Positions 53,445 to 63,036 of a DNA stretch of 64,000 nt are shown here, one piece after another. How positions within the stretch are numbered: the stretch's first letter is position 1; each line of letters begins with the position of its first letter. The translations under genes were made by a program, and so were the position numbers. The notes beneath the pieces were generated by a model that was not told where the DNA came from, ran no database searches, and saw only the letters and a program-made list of their open reading frames with translations. Origin of the DNA: Pseudomonas putida (lineage in GTDB: Bacteria; Pseudomonadota; Gammaproteobacteria; Pseudomonadales; Pseudomonadaceae); contig NZ_JANHLD010000001.1 of NCBI RefSeq assembly GCF_028682455.1, forward strand, positions 930,001 to 994,000, written 5' to 3'.

Positions 53445-54632
53445 ATGCACAGCATGCGAGAAAAGACCCAGGACGAAATCGAACTGCTGGAACGGGCGCG
53501 GCGCCTGGTGCCGGCGCTGCGCGAACGCTCGGCGCAAGGGGATCGCGACCTCAAGGTCGCCGATGAAAGCATTGCCGAACTGAAGTCGGCCGGCCTGTTG
53601 CGCGCCCTGCAGCCCCGGGCGTTCGGCGGCTACGAGGTAGACCCGCGGACTTTCTTCGAGATTCAGATGACCCTCGCCGAAGGCTGCATGTCCACCGCCT
53701 GGGTCTACGGCGTGATGGGCGTACACCCCTGGCAGCTGGCCCGCTACCCGATCGAGACCCAGCGCGAGGTGTGGAGCGAGGATCACGACACCCTGGTGTC
53801 GTCCACCTATATGCCGACCGCCAAGGTGACGGTAGTCGAAGGCGGCTACCGCATCAGCGGCCGCTGGGGCTTCTCGAGCGGCAGCGAGCACTGCCAGTGG
53901 GTGTTGCTGGGCGGCATCCTGCCGGCCGAAGGTGAGCTGGCAGCCGAGCACGGTACGTTCCTGTTGCCGCGCGCCGACTATCAGATCCAGCGCAACTGGG
54001 AAGTGCTCGGCCTGCGTGGTACCGGCAGCCACGACATCGTCGTCGAGGACGCCTTCGTGCCGGCGCATCGGGTGCAGCGCACCAACAACTGCACCCTGGA
54101 GGCCACGCCAGGCCGGCAGGTCAACACCAACCCGATCTACGCCATTCCTTTTGCCCAGGTGTTCTCCCGCGCGGTGTCCACCTCGGCCATCGGCGCGCTG
54201 CAAGGGGCCATCGATCTGTTCCGTGCCAATGCTGCTCAGCACATCGGCAAGCACGGCGCGCGCACGGCGGACGACCCGGCGGCGCAAACCGCTGTGGCCG
54301 AGGCCACGCTGACGGTCGACAGCCTCAAGCTGGTGCTGGAGCGCAATTACGAGCACCTGATGCAGCTGGCCCGTGCCGGTGAATACCCGGATGTGGAAAC
54401 CCGACTGCTGTACCGCTACCAGTCGGCCTATGTCACCAACTTGTGCGCCGAGAAGGTCAACGAGTTGCTGCGCTGCATGGCGGCCTCGGGGTTGTACAAC
54501 AGCAACCCGGTGGCGCGGCTGTTCCGCGATCTGCACCAGGCCCGCGGGCATATCGCCAACAACTACCAGGCCTATGGCCGCACGCTGGGCGCGGTGCAAC
54601 TGGGCCTGCCCAACCCGGACCCATACGTCTGA
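53445..54632 (+). CDS. Class D flavin monooxygenase, HsaA-like
   Basis: 395 residues with the acyl-CoA-dehydrogenase fold, and motifs AEGCMSTAWVYGVMGVHPWQ, GRWGFSSGSEHC, and EVLGLRGTGSHDIVVEDAFV. They place it with flavin-dependent hydroxylases such as HsaA and the 4-hydroxyphenylacetate 3-hydroxylase C2 group. These ortho-hydroxylate a phenol with reduced flavin and O2. It is likely the step that makes a catechol for ring cleavage. The start at 53445 is preferred; MREKTQDEI at 53454 is possible. It begins the plus-strand half of the cluster. Confidence 0.8.
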   Translation: MHSMREKTQDEIELLERARRLVPALRERSAQGDRDLKVADESIAELKSAGLLRALQPRAFGGYEVDPRTFFEIQMTLAEGCMSTAWVYGVMGVHPWQLARYPIETQREVWSEDHDTLVSSTYMPTAKVTVVEGGYRISGRWGFSSGSEHCQWVLLGGILPAEGELAAEHGTFLLPRADYQIQRNWEVLGLRGTGSHDIVVEDAFVPAHRVQRTNNCTLEATPGRQVNTNPIYAIPFAQVFSRAVSTSAIGALQGAIDLFRANAAQHIGKHGARTADDPAAQTAVAEATLTVDSLKLVLERNYEHLMQLARAGEYPDVETRLLYRYQSAYVTNLCAEKVNELLRCMAASGLYNSNPVARLFRDLHQARGHIANNYQAYGRTLGAVQLGLPNPDPYV

Positions 54633-54688
54633 AGCCATCGCCCGTCTACCTGCCCGCCTGCCGGGCAGGGGACTTTGAGAGTTGAGCC

Positions 54689-55711
54689 ATGAATGACTTT
54701 GTTGCCTTGCGCGTGGCGCGGGTGGTCGAGGAAACGGCCGATGCCCGTTCACTGATCTTCGATGTGCCCGAGCACCTGGCCGAGCGCTTTCGCTACCGGC
54801 CCGGGCAGTTTCTGACCCTGCGCATCCCTTACGGCGACGACTGGCTGCCGCGTTGCTACTCGTTGTCGAGCACGCCCCTGCTGGACGAACCCCTGCGAGT
54901 GACGGTCAAGCGCGTGCGCGACGGGCGCGCTTCGAACTGGTTGTGCGCCGAGCTGCAGGAAGGCCAGACCCTGCAGGTACTGCCACCGGCCGGGGTATTC
55001 GTGCCGCACAACCTGGACGGCGACCTGCTGCTGTTCGGCGGTGGCAGCGGGGTGACACCGGTGCTGTCAATTTTGCGCTCGGCGTTGCTGGCCGGGCAGG
55101 GGCGCATTCTGTTGATCTACGCCAACCGCGACGAAAGCTCGGTGATCTTTCGTGACGAGTTGCGCTTTCTGGCCAACGCCCACCCCGAACGCTTGCAGAT
55201 CGTCCACTGGCTGGACTCGGTGCAGGGCATTCCCGCCGCGGCGCAGCTGGCGGCGTTGGCGCAGCCGTTCATCGATGCCCAGGCCTTTATCTGCGGCCCG
55301 GGCCCGTTCATGGACACCGCCGTCAGTGCGCTGAAAAACCTGGGGCTGCCCAGTGAACGGGTGCATGTCGAGCGATTTGTCTCGTTGCCCGGCGAAAGCG
55401 AAGTGGCCCAAGTGGTTGCCAGCGACGCGGCCGTGGCCGCACAACTGGCGGTGCGCCTGGATGGCGAGGATCACAGCCTTGCCTGCGACAGTGGCGAGAC
55501 CGTGCTGGCAGCCATGGAGCGAGCCGGCCTCAAGCCGCCGAGTGCCTGCCGGGTAGGGGGCTGCGCCTCGTGCATGTGCACCCTTGAAAGCGGCGATATC
55601 GAACTGTTGATCAACGATGCGCTGGACGCCGACGAACTGGCCGAGGGCTGGATCCTGGCCTGCCAGGCCGTGCCCACCAGCGCGCACCTGCGAATCCGCT
55701 TTCCTGAGTGA
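54689..55711 (+). CDS. Ferredoxin reductase with C-terminal 2Fe-2S domain (KshB/PaaE-like)
   Basis: 340 residues in three domains. FAD: RCYSLSS; NAD: LLFGGGSGVTPVLSILRSAL; C-terminal plant-type ferredoxin with CRVGGCASCMC and a fourth Cys in LACQA. It passes electrons from NADH to an oxygenase. Relatives serve Rieske oxygenases (KshB) or the PaaABC complex, so the partner may be a Rieske enzyme outside this window rather than the flavin monooxygenase upstream. It overlaps the acyl-CoA synthetase gene by one base. Confidence 0.88.
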   Translation: MNDFVALRVARVVEETADARSLIFDVPEHLAERFRYRPGQFLTLRIPYGDDWLPRCYSLSSTPLLDEPLRVTVKRVRDGRASNWLCAELQEGQTLQVLPPAGVFVPHNLDGDLLLFGGGSGVTPVLSILRSALLAGQGRILLIYANRDESSVIFRDELRFLANAHPERLQIVHWLDSVQGIPAAAQLAALAQPFIDAQAFICGPGPFMDTAVSALKNLGLPSERVHVERFVSLPGESEVAQVVASDAAVAAQLAVRLDGEDHSLACDSGETVLAAMERAGLKPPSACRVGGCASCMCTLESGDIELLINDALDADELAEGWILACQAVPTSAHLRIRFPE

Positions 55712-57330
55712 TGCCGATGAATGAATTTGCCATGACTTCACCCTGGGTCGATGCCGCCACCAGCGCGCCGACCACCATCGCCCGGCTGTTGTTCGACAGT
55801 GCCCGGCGTTTTGCCGGACGCACGGCCATTGAAGACGGCGGCGTGTGTACCGACTACGCCGAACTGCCGGCGTTGGCCCTGACCGTTACCCGCGGCCTGA
55901 TGGCCCTGGGCATCCAGCCGGGCGACCGGGTGGCGGTGTGGGCGCCCAATGGCCGGGACTGGATCATCGCCGCCCTGGGTATTCATTGCGCAGGCGCCGT
56001 GCTGGTGCCGATCAACACCCGCATGAAAGGCACCGAGGCGGCCGACGTACTGGCGCGTAGCGGCTGCCGGGTGTTGTTCGTGCAGCAGCGTTTCCTGGAC
56101 GTCGATTACCCCGCGATGCTCGAGGCCCACCGTCCAGGCAGCCTCGAGCACCTGGTGGTGTTTGCCAGCGACTCGCCGCGCGAGGCCTGCGACCTCGGCT
56201 ACGAGCAGTTCGTCGCCGGGGCCGCGACCGTCGAGGTGCTCAAGGCCGAGCGTCGGGCCCTGGCGGTGCAGCCAGAGGCGGTGTGCGACCTGCTGTTCAC
56301 CTCAGGCACCACCGGCAAGCCCAAGGGCGTGATGAGCGGCCATGGCCAGTGCCTGCGTGCCTTCAGTGAGTACGTGCGGGTGATCGGCCTGGTGCCGGGC
56401 GACCGCTACCTGATCGTCAATCCGTTCTTCCATGCCTTTGGCTACAAGGCCGGCTGGCTGACCTGCCTGATCGCCGGGGCGACCATCCTGCCCCATGCCG
56501 TGTTCGATGCCGAGGCGGTGTTCCAGCGTATTGCCAATGAGCGCATCAGCGTACTGCCGGGCGCGCCGACGTTGTACCTGTCGTTGCTGGCCCATCCACG
56601 CCTGCACGAAACCGACCTGTCGAGCCTGCGCATTGCCGTCACGGGCTCGGCCAGCATTCCCCCGAGCCTGATCGAACGCATGCGCAGCGAGTTGGGTTTC
56701 AGTTGCGTGACCACCGCCTACGGCCTGACCGAATGCGGCGGCCTGGCGACCCTGTGCGACCCGCAGGATTCGGCCGAAGTGATCGCCGGCACCAGTGGCC
56801 GGCCGCTGGCCGGTACCGAGGTGAGTATTCGCGATCCGCAAAACCAGGCACTGGTCACTGGCGAGACCGGGGAAATCTGCCTGCGGGGCTTTCATGTCAT
56901 GCAGGGCTACTTCCAGAACCCCGAGGCCACGGCCGAAGCCATCGACAAGGACGGCTGGCTGCACACCGGCGATGTGGGGCGGCTGGATGAGGCGGGCAAC
57001 CTGACGATTACCGACCGGCTCAAGGACCTGTTCATCGTCGGCGGCTTCAACTGCTACCCGGCAGAGATCGAAGCGGCGCTGATTGCCCACCCGGCCATTG
57101 CCCAGGTGGCGGTGGTGGGGGTGGCCGACGAACGCATGGGCGAGGTGGGGTGTGCTTGCGTGGTGTTGCGTGAGGGGGAGCAATTGCAGGCGCAGGAGCT
57201 GATCGCCTGGAGCCGCGAGCGGATGGCCAACTACAAGGTGCCGCGCCATGTGCGCTTCATGGGCGCGCTGCCGTTGAACCCGTCGGCCAAGGTGGCCAAG
57301 AACGAGTTGCGCGCGTTGGTCGCCACATGA
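55711..57330 (+). CDS. Acyl-CoA synthetase (AMP-forming)
   Basis: 539 residues of the ANL superfamily. Motifs are LFTSGTTGKPKGVM (P-loop-like), TAYGLTECGG (A5), WLHTGDVGRLDEAG and DRLKDLFIVGGFNCYPAEIE (A7-A8), plus the C-terminal Lys in SAKVAKNELR. It activates an acid as CoA thioester; FadD3-like enzymes do this for HIP, a steroid ring fragment. The ATG at 55711 overlaps the previous stop (TGATG); 55717 and GTG 55708 are alternatives. Confidence 0.88.
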   Translation: MPMNEFAMTSPWVDAATSAPTTIARLLFDSARRFAGRTAIEDGGVCTDYAELPALALTVTRGLMALGIQPGDRVAVWAPNGRDWIIAALGIHCAGAVLVPINTRMKGTEAADVLARSGCRVLFVQQRFLDVDYPAMLEAHRPGSLEHLVVFASDSPREACDLGYEQFVAGAATVEVLKAERRALAVQPEAVCDLLFTSGTTGKPKGVMSGHGQCLRAFSEYVRVIGLVPGDRYLIVNPFFHAFGYKAGWLTCLIAGATILPHAVFDAEAVFQRIANERISVLPGAPTLYLSLLAHPRLHETDLSSLRIAVTGSASIPPSLIERMRSELGFSCVTTAYGLTECGGLATLCDPQDSAEVIAGTSGRPLAGTEVSIRDPQNQALVTGETGEICLRGFHVMQGYFQNPEATAEAIDKDGWLHTGDVGRLDEAGNLTITDRLKDLFIVGGFNCYPAEIEAALIAHPAIAQVAVVGVADERMGEVGCACVVLREGEQLQAQELIAWSRERMANYKVPRHVRFMGALPLNPSAKVAKNELRALVAT

Positions 57331-57333
57331 AAC

Positions 57334-57372
57334 CTGTGGGCGCTGGCTTGCCAGCGATGAGGCCGGACGGCC
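57334..57372. repeat. REP-like degenerate element
   Basis: CTGTGGGCGCTGGCTTGCCAGCGATGAGGCCGG, a divergent REP arm in the 124-bp gap before the DUF1302 gene. Confidence 0.45.
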
Positions 57373-57454
57373 TAGGCCAAATGGATGATGTTCACCGCGC
57401 CGCCGCGTTTCACTCTGCGCACGTCAACCACAACAACAAGAAAAGGATTGCTGC

Positions 57455-59086
57455 ATGTCTAGGTTCAACGCGACTCAAGGCGGGCTGCTGCTGACACTGA
57501 CCATGGCCTGTGCAAACGCCAACGCCGGCCCACGGATCGAACTGGGCGAGGACACCACCCTCGACTCATCGCTGACCGTCAACTACACCGCTTCGATGCG
57601 GACCGCCAAACCCGCCCATCAATACCTCAACGACATCAACAACGACGACGGCACGCGCAACTTCGACCGGGGTGCGCTGATCACCAACCGTGTCAGCCTG
57701 TTCGGCGAGCTTCTGCTCAAGCACGACAACCTCGGTGCGGTGCTGCGGGGCAGTCATTTCTACGATGACGTCTATCACAACCGCAACGACAACGACTCGC
57801 CAGGCACGGTGAACAAGATCGGCCGCGCCGATGGCTTTACCGAAGACACCCGGCGCCTGAGCGGCAGCAAGGCGCGCCTGCTCGATGCCTACGTGTACGG
57901 CAACTTCGATGTCGCCGAAAGCCAGTACCTGTCGATCAAGGCCGGTCGCCACCTGGTGGCCTGGGGCGAGAGCCTGTTCTGGGCCAACATCAGCCAGGGA
58001 CAGGCACCGGTCGATGCCACCAAGTTCAACGTCCCCGGTACCGAAGCCAAGGATTCCTACCTGCCGGTGGGCCAGGTCTCGGCTTCCTGGTCGCTCAACG
58101 AAGACCTGGCCCTGGTCGGCTTCTATCAGTACGAGTGGGAGAAGACCCAGCTCAACCCGGTGGGCGACTACTTCGGCAGCGACACTTTCGGCCCCGGCGC
58201 CGAGTTCTACCGCCTGGGTGCAGGGGTGATCGACAGCCTGCCGGATAATACCTTCACCGGCGTGACCTACGCCGGTGACGTCGAGCCCCGCGACAGCGGC
58301 CAGTGGGGCCTGGGCGTGCGGTATAGGGTCACCGAGAACACCGAGGTCGGCCTGTTCCACTACCGCTACCACGAGCGGGTCGGTGCGCTGTTCTTCGACT
58401 TCAGCGGCCAGACCCAGTACTCCTCGCTGCACAGCATCGGCAACTATGCCGTCGCCGGCGGCGGCCCGGTGTATCGCCTGGGCTATTTCGACGATGTCGA
58501 GCTGACCGGTGCGAGCTTCAGCTCCAAGGTAGGCGATTCGGTGCAGTTCGCCGGTGACCTCAGCTACCGCGACGGCGCCGCCGTGTACCTGGACAACGGC
58601 GCCCCGGCCCGTGGCCAGATCTGGCAGGGCAACCTCAACGGCAGCTACATGATCGGTCCCAGCTTCCTGGCCCATCAGACCACGCTCATGGCCGAAGTGG
58701 TGCACCAGCACATCGAAGGCGTCGACACCTTGCACATCACCGGCGGTGGCCCGGGCGTCGATGGCAGCTTCGACAACTTCGAGTCCGACACCCAGACCCG
58801 TGGCCAGACCCTGCTCGGTATCGGCGCCTACATGGATTACCTGGGCATCGCCGACGGCCTGGACCTGAACACCCGCGTGGTGTGGACCCAGAACGTCGAC
58901 GGCAGTGCCTATCAGGGCCTGGGCCGTGACGAAAAACGCCTGACCGTGGGCGGCGACTTCAAGTACCTGGGCAACTTCCAGGTCGGCCTGACCTATGTTG
59001 CCTACCTCAGTTCACCGGACATCGCCCAGGGCCGCATGCTGGCCGACCGCGATTACCTGTCGTTCAACGCCAAATACACCTTCTGA
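57455..59086 (+). CDS. DUF1302-family outer-membrane protein
   Basis: 543 residues with a signal peptide (LLLTLTMACANANA) and a long barrel ending in YLSFNAKYTF, an OM-targeting terminal Phe. DUF1302 proteins commonly accompany DUF1329 partners in steroid, terpene and aromatic clusters of Pseudomonas and related bacteria, and may carry hydrophobic substrate through the outer membrane. No DUF1329 gene is in the window. Confidence 0.88.
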   Translation: MSRFNATQGGLLLTLTMACANANAGPRIELGEDTTLDSSLTVNYTASMRTAKPAHQYLNDINNDDGTRNFDRGALITNRVSLFGELLLKHDNLGAVLRGSHFYDDVYHNRNDNDSPGTVNKIGRADGFTEDTRRLSGSKARLLDAYVYGNFDVAESQYLSIKAGRHLVAWGESLFWANISQGQAPVDATKFNVPGTEAKDSYLPVGQVSASWSLNEDLALVGFYQYEWEKTQLNPVGDYFGSDTFGPGAEFYRLGAGVIDSLPDNTFTGVTYAGDVEPRDSGQWGLGVRYRVTENTEVGLFHYRYHERVGALFFDFSGQTQYSSLHSIGNYAVAGGGPVYRLGYFDDVELTGASFSSKVGDSVQFAGDLSYRDGAAVYLDNGAPARGQIWQGNLNGSYMIGPSFLAHQTTLMAEVVHQHIEGVDTLHITGGGPGVDGSFDNFESDTQTRGQTLLGIGAYMDYLGIADGLDLNTRVVWTQNVDGSAYQGLGRDEKRLTVGGDFKYLGNFQVGLTYVAYLSSPDIAQGRMLADRDYLSFNAKYTF

Positions 59087-59101
59087 TCAAAAGGCCCTGC
59101 C

Positions 59102-60319
59102 ATGCACACGTCTCCCTTCAGTCCGATCCAGATCGGCCCGCTGACCCTGAAAAACCGCTTCATCAAGGCGGCCACCAATGAAGGCATGAGCACCCAGGGC
59201 CTGCCTTCCAAGCAACTGGTCAAGCTGCACGCCGGGCTTGCCCGGGGTGCGGTGGCACTGACCACCGTGGCCTATTGCGCGGTCAGCAAGGATGGGCGCA
59301 CCTTGCCCAATCAGCTGACCCTCACCCGTGAAAGCCTGCCGCACTTCAAGGCCCTGACCGATGAAGTGCACCGTGAGGGCGGGCTGGCCAGCGCGCAGAT
59401 CACCCATGGTGGCTGCTTTACGTTTTTGCGCGAACGCGCCACCCGCTATCCGCTGTCGGCCAGTGGCGGCTTCAACAAGATCGGCATGATGAGCGGCATG
59501 TTCTTCAAGCAGGCCATGACCGAGACCGACATGCGTCAGGTGGTCGAGGATTTCGCCCAGGGCGCGCGGCTTGCCCGCGAGGCCGGCTTTGATGCGGTGG
59601 AAATCCACATGGGCCACGGCTACCTGCTCAGCCAGTTCATTTCGCCGATGTACAACAAGCGTCGCGACCAGTACGGCGGCACCCTGGAGAACCGCCTGCG
59701 CTTCCCGCGCCGGGTGCTGCGGGCGGTGCTCGACGCGGTAGGTCGTGACCTGGCGGTGATCTGCAAATACAGCGTCACCGAGGGTGCGCGCGCCGGCAAC
59801 AGCGCCGAGGATGGCGCGCGGATCGCGCGCATGCTGGAGCAGGAAGGGGCGCACCTGCTGGTGCTCAGCGCCGGCATGAACGTCGAGTCGATCACCACCA
59901 TGTTCGGTTCCTCCTTCCCGAAGGAAAACCGTGTGCAGCAGAAGAATCCGATCATCGCCCTGGCCATGAAGATCCAGCGCCTGCGCGACCCGGTGGTGCA
60001 GTTCCACGAGTTGTACCTGCTCGAGCATGCCCGCAAGGTGCGCGCGGCGGTGAAGATGCCGCTGGCCTACCTGGGCGGCGCCAAGAGTCTCGAGAGCATC
60101 GAGCAGGTGATGGCCGAGGGGTTCGACCTGGTGGCCATGGGCAGGGTGCTGCTGGCCGAGACGGACTATGTAGAGAAGCTTGCCACCGGCGCCAGCACCG
60201 ACTCGATCTGCACCGCCTGCAACCGCTGCGTGGCGATGATGTACACCCCTGGTGGCACCTCGTGCGTGCTGGGCAAGCCGGGTGATGCCGAGCTTAACCG
60301 GCTGCCTGCGGCGTCCTAG
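59102..60319 (+). CDS. Old Yellow Enzyme-type oxidoreductase with C-terminal Fe-S motif
   Basis: 405 residues. The OYE TIM barrel runs from MHTSPFSPIQIGPLTLKNRF through HMGHGYLLSQFISPMYNKRR to DLVAMGRVLLAE. A C-terminal motif CTACNRCVAMMYTPGGTSC (C-x2-C-x2-C-x11-C) resembles the [4Fe-4S] ligands of BaiCD/TMADH-type enzymes, but the long FAD/NAD-binding C-terminal part (to about 670 residues) is absent. It probably reduces or isomerises an activated C=C bond in the pathway. It is 15 bp after the DUF1302 gene. Confidence 0.85.
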   Translation: MHTSPFSPIQIGPLTLKNRFIKAATNEGMSTQGLPSKQLVKLHAGLARGAVALTTVAYCAVSKDGRTLPNQLTLTRESLPHFKALTDEVHREGGLASAQITHGGCFTFLRERATRYPLSASGGFNKIGMMSGMFFKQAMTETDMRQVVEDFAQGARLAREAGFDAVEIHMGHGYLLSQFISPMYNKRRDQYGGTLENRLRFPRRVLRAVLDAVGRDLAVICKYSVTEGARAGNSAEDGARIARMLEQEGAHLLVLSAGMNVESITTMFGSSFPKENRVQQKNPIIALAMKIQRLRDPVVQFHELYLLEHARKVRAAVKMPLAYLGGAKSLESIEQVMAEGFDLVAMGRVLLAETDYVEKLATGASTDSICTACNRCVAMMYTPGGTSCVLGKPGDAELNRLPAAS

Positions 60320-60336
60320 GCGCCTGCCTCCCGAAA

Positions 60337-60402
60337 GCGGCGGGCTTGCCCGGCGATAGCGATCTGTCTGTTACCTCGCATCGCCGGGCAAGCCCGCTCC
60401 CA
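60337..60402. repeat. REPIN: two inverted REP arms
   Basis: GCGGCGGGCTTGCCCGGCGA on the left and TCGCCGGGCAAGCCCGCTCC on the right, an intact doublet. Confidence 0.85.
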
Positions 60403-60409
60403 ACTGACC

Positions 60410-61243
60410 TCAACCGTGCTGCAGGAAATCCAGGCAGCTGCGGTTGAACAACTCACAGTGCTCTACCTGAACCCAGTGCCCGCAGCGGTTGAGCACGATG
60501 AAGCGGGCGTTGGCGGCGCCATCGATGATGCGCTGGGCCCCGCTGACCGGGTTGAAGTTGTCGTTGCTGCCCCAGAAACCCAGGATCGGGCACTGCAATT
60601 CACCCAGGCGTGACTCCATGTTCGGCACCTGCATGGTGCTGAACAGGTTCTTCGGCTGTGTGACTGCCACCGCCACCCGTTCCAGCAACAGGCTTTCCGG
60701 CAGGATCGAGTCATCGAACAACTGCAGGCGCATCATGCTGCGCATTTCCTCGAGGCCGACGGGCCCTGCGTTGAACAGACTCACCATGCGCACGATGCCT
60801 TCCATCTTGAAATAGGCCTCGCGTTCCTCGACGCCACCCGGCGCCAGCAGAATCAAGCGCTCGATCCGCGACGGCAGGCGCAGCGCCACGCCCAGGGCAA
60901 TGGCGCCGCCCAGCGAGTTGCCCAGCAGCGTGCAACGGTCGATGTCCAGGGCGTCGAGCAGGGCCGCCACGTTGTCGATGAAAAAATCCAGGTGGTACTG
61001 CACATCCTCGGGTTTGTCCGAGCGGCCGAAACCGGGCAGGTCGAGGACGATGTTGCGATAGCCGGCCTCGACAAACTGCGGGTAGTTGCCCTTGAAGTTG
61101 CTGAAGCCGCTGGCGCCCGGGCCGCTGCCATGCAGCCAGACCACCACAGGGCCGCTGCCTTCATCCAGGTAGTGCAGGCGCAGGCCGCCGGGTGTGGTGA
61201 GGTAGTGGCCGGTGGGTAGCGGCAGGTCGGTGGTTGAGGTCAT
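60410..61243 (-). CDS. Alpha/beta-hydrolase, meta-cleavage product hydrolase type (HsaD/BphD-like)
   Basis: 277 residues. Nucleophile Ser in GNSLGGAIAL, the oxyanion segment LHGSGPGASGFSNFKGNYPQ, acid Asp in NDNFNP, and catalytic His in GHWVQVE. The HGSGPGA pattern is the signature of C-C bond hydrolases acting on 2-hydroxy-6-oxo-dienoates, giving an acid and 2-hydroxypentadienoate for the hydratase. The start MTSTTDLPLPTG at 61243 is inside a longer open frame. Confidence 0.88.
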   Translation of the reverse strand: MTSTTDLPLPTGHYLTTPGGLRLHYLDEGSGPVVVWLHGSGPGASGFSNFKGNYPQFVEAGYRNIVLDLPGFGRSDKPEDVQYHLDFFIDNVAALLDALDIDRCTLLGNSLGGAIALGVALRLPSRIERLILLAPGGVEEREAYFKMEGIVRMVSLFNAGPVGLEEMRSMMRLQLFDDSILPESLLLERVAVAVTQPKNLFSTMQVPNMESRLGELQCPILGFWGSNDNFNPVSGAQRIIDGAANARFIVLNRCGHWVQVEHCELFNRSCLDFLQHG

Positions 61244-61365
61244 GACGAGTCTCCGTGTCGACGAGGGGAATGGGGCGCGTACACCAGGCCGCGGTGGCCT
61301 GAAGGGGCGAAGGTGCCGGGCCTGGTTCGCGCAGGGTCGATCCTCTATCGCTGCAAGCGGGGCGG

Positions 61366-61419
61366 CATCGTCCATTCAGACCACGCACCGAGGCTGGGCG
61401 GTAGTCCTATCGGACGATG
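61366..61419. promoter_or_regulatory. Inverted repeat CATCGTCC...GGACGATG in the divergent gap
   Basis: 8-bp perfect arms separated by 38 bp in the 265-bp gap between the hydrolase and the SDR at 61509. It may be a regulator site for the divergent units, but chance is possible. Confidence 0.25.
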
Positions 61420-61508
61420 CCTGTGGCCGTGTCGCGGCCTAATCATGCAAGTGACCGGCCTGCTGTGTTGTCAGTGGGCTTCTACGCACTGCACCGCAGG
61501 AGAACGCT

Positions 61509-62252
61509 ATGAAGTTGCTGAACAAAGTCGCTTTTGTCACAGGCGCAGGACAGGGCATGGGCCAGGCCATGGTGCGCCGTTTCGTTGCCGAAGGCGCCAG
61601 GGTAGTGGCGGTGGACCTCAATCAAGAGGCCCTGCGCAATAGCCTGGCAGATCTGGCCGACCTCGACGATCGGGTACTGGCGCTGGCCTGCAACGTCGCC
61701 GATGCCGCCTCGGTAGCCGACGCCATGGGTCAGGTCGAGGCGCGTTTTGGCGGGCTCGATATTCTGGTCAACAACGCCGGCGTCGGTGCCTTCGACAGCT
61801 TCCTCGACACCCCCGACGAGAGCTGGGCACGGGTGATCGGGGTGAACCTGGGCGGTACCTTCCTGTGCTGTCGCGAGGGCGCACGGCTGATGGTCAAGGG
61901 TGCGCGCAAAGGGGTGATCATCAACCTCTCCAGCACCGCCGCACTGACCGGTGAAGGCCCAAGCCACTACTGCGCTTCCAAGGCCGGGGTGATGGGCCTG
62001 ACCCGCTCTATCGCCCGCGAGCTTGCGCCCACCGGTATTCGCGTCAACAGCCTGGTACCGGGCCCGACCAATACCCCGATGATGGCCGGGGTTGCCGAGG
62101 AACACATGCAGGCGATGCTCAAGAACGTGCCCCTGGGACGCCTGTGCGAAACCGACGAGATCGCCGGGGTAGCGGTGTTCCTGGCAGGCGACGACGCCAG
62201 CTTCATCACCGGCCAGAACATTGCAGTCAACGGCGGCATGGCCTTTATCTGA
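61509..62252 (+). CDS. Short-chain dehydrogenase
   Basis: 247 residues: GAGQGMGQAMVRRF Rossmann motif, NNAGVGAF, INLSSTAALTGEGPSHYCASKAGVMG (catalytic Ser, Tyr, Lys), and C-terminal GQNIAVNGGMAFI. GCAGGAGAACGCT lies before the ATG. It resembles 3-oxoacyl reductases and hydroxysteroid dehydrogenases. Ten bases separate it from the next SDR. Confidence 0.9.
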   Translation: MKLLNKVAFVTGAGQGMGQAMVRRFVAEGARVVAVDLNQEALRNSLADLADLDDRVLALACNVADAASVADAMGQVEARFGGLDILVNNAGVGAFDSFLDTPDESWARVIGVNLGGTFLCCREGARLMVKGARKGVIINLSSTAALTGEGPSHYCASKAGVMGLTRSIARELAPTGIRVNSLVPGPTNTPMMAGVAEEHMQAMLKNVPLGRLCETDEIAGVAVFLAGDDASFITGQNIAVNGGMAFI

Positions 62253-62262
62253 GGGGGAAACA

Positions 62263-63036
62263 ATGAGCAAACGACTAACCGGCAAGATTGCCTTCATCAC
62301 CGGTGCAGGCTCCGGCATCGGCCAGGCCACGGCCCTGCGCTTTGCCGAAGAGGGCGCAACCGTGGTGCTGTGCGGGCGACGCGAGCAGCCCTTGCAGCAG
62401 GTGCTGGAACAGATCCAGGCCGCAGGCGGGCAGGGTCACATCGCCGTGGCCGATGTGAGCGACGAGCAGGCCTATGTCGGCGCCCTGGAAGACGCGGCCC
62501 GGCGCCATGGCCGCCTGGACATTCTGGTCAACAACGCCATGGCCTACACATGGGGCGGCGTCGATACCCTGTCGACCGCCGACTGGCACGCCAACTTCAG
62601 CACCACCGTCGATGGCACCTTCTTCGGCACCCGCACCGCCATGCGCCTGATGAAAGACCAGGGCGGCGGCGCCATCGTCAACATCGCCTCGATCTGCGGC
62701 CTGTTCGGCACGGCCTGGATGGCCGGCTACTCGGCGGCCAAGGCAGCGGTGATCAACTTCAGCCGGGCGGTGGCCAGCGAAGGCGCGGCGCACAACATCC
62801 GTTGCAACGTGGTGATTCCGGGCGTGGTCGACACCCCGGCCACCGCGGGCATGCTCAGCGACGCGAAAACCCGTCGCAACACCGAAAAGGTCATTCCCAT
62901 GCAGCGGGTCGGCCTGCCGGTGGAGCTGGCCAACGCAATCCTGTTCCTGGCCAGCGACGAAGCCTCCTACGTGACAGGTGCAAGCCTGGCGGTGGATGGC
63001 GGGCGCAGCTCGGACCTGTACACGGTGCTGGAGTGA
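62263..63036 (+). CDS. Short-chain dehydrogenase
   Basis: 257 residues: GAGSGIGQATALRF, NNAMAYTWGGVDTL, IVNIASICGLFG and YSAAKAAVINFSRAVA (YxxxK). GAGGGGGAAACA precedes the ATG at 62263. It lies 10 bp after the preceding SDR and overlaps the SnoaL-like gene by one base, giving a three-gene unit. Confidence 0.9.
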   Translation: MSKRLTGKIAFITGAGSGIGQATALRFAEEGATVVLCGRREQPLQQVLEQIQAAGGQGHIAVADVSDEQAYVGALEDAARRHGRLDILVNNAMAYTWGGVDTLSTADWHANFSTTVDGTFFGTRTAMRLMKDQGGGAIVNIASICGLFGTAWMAGYSAAKAAVINFSRAVASEGAAHNIRCNVVIPGVVDTPATAGMLSDAKTRRNTEKVIPMQRVGLPVELANAILFLASDEASYVTGASLAVDGGRSSDLYTVLE

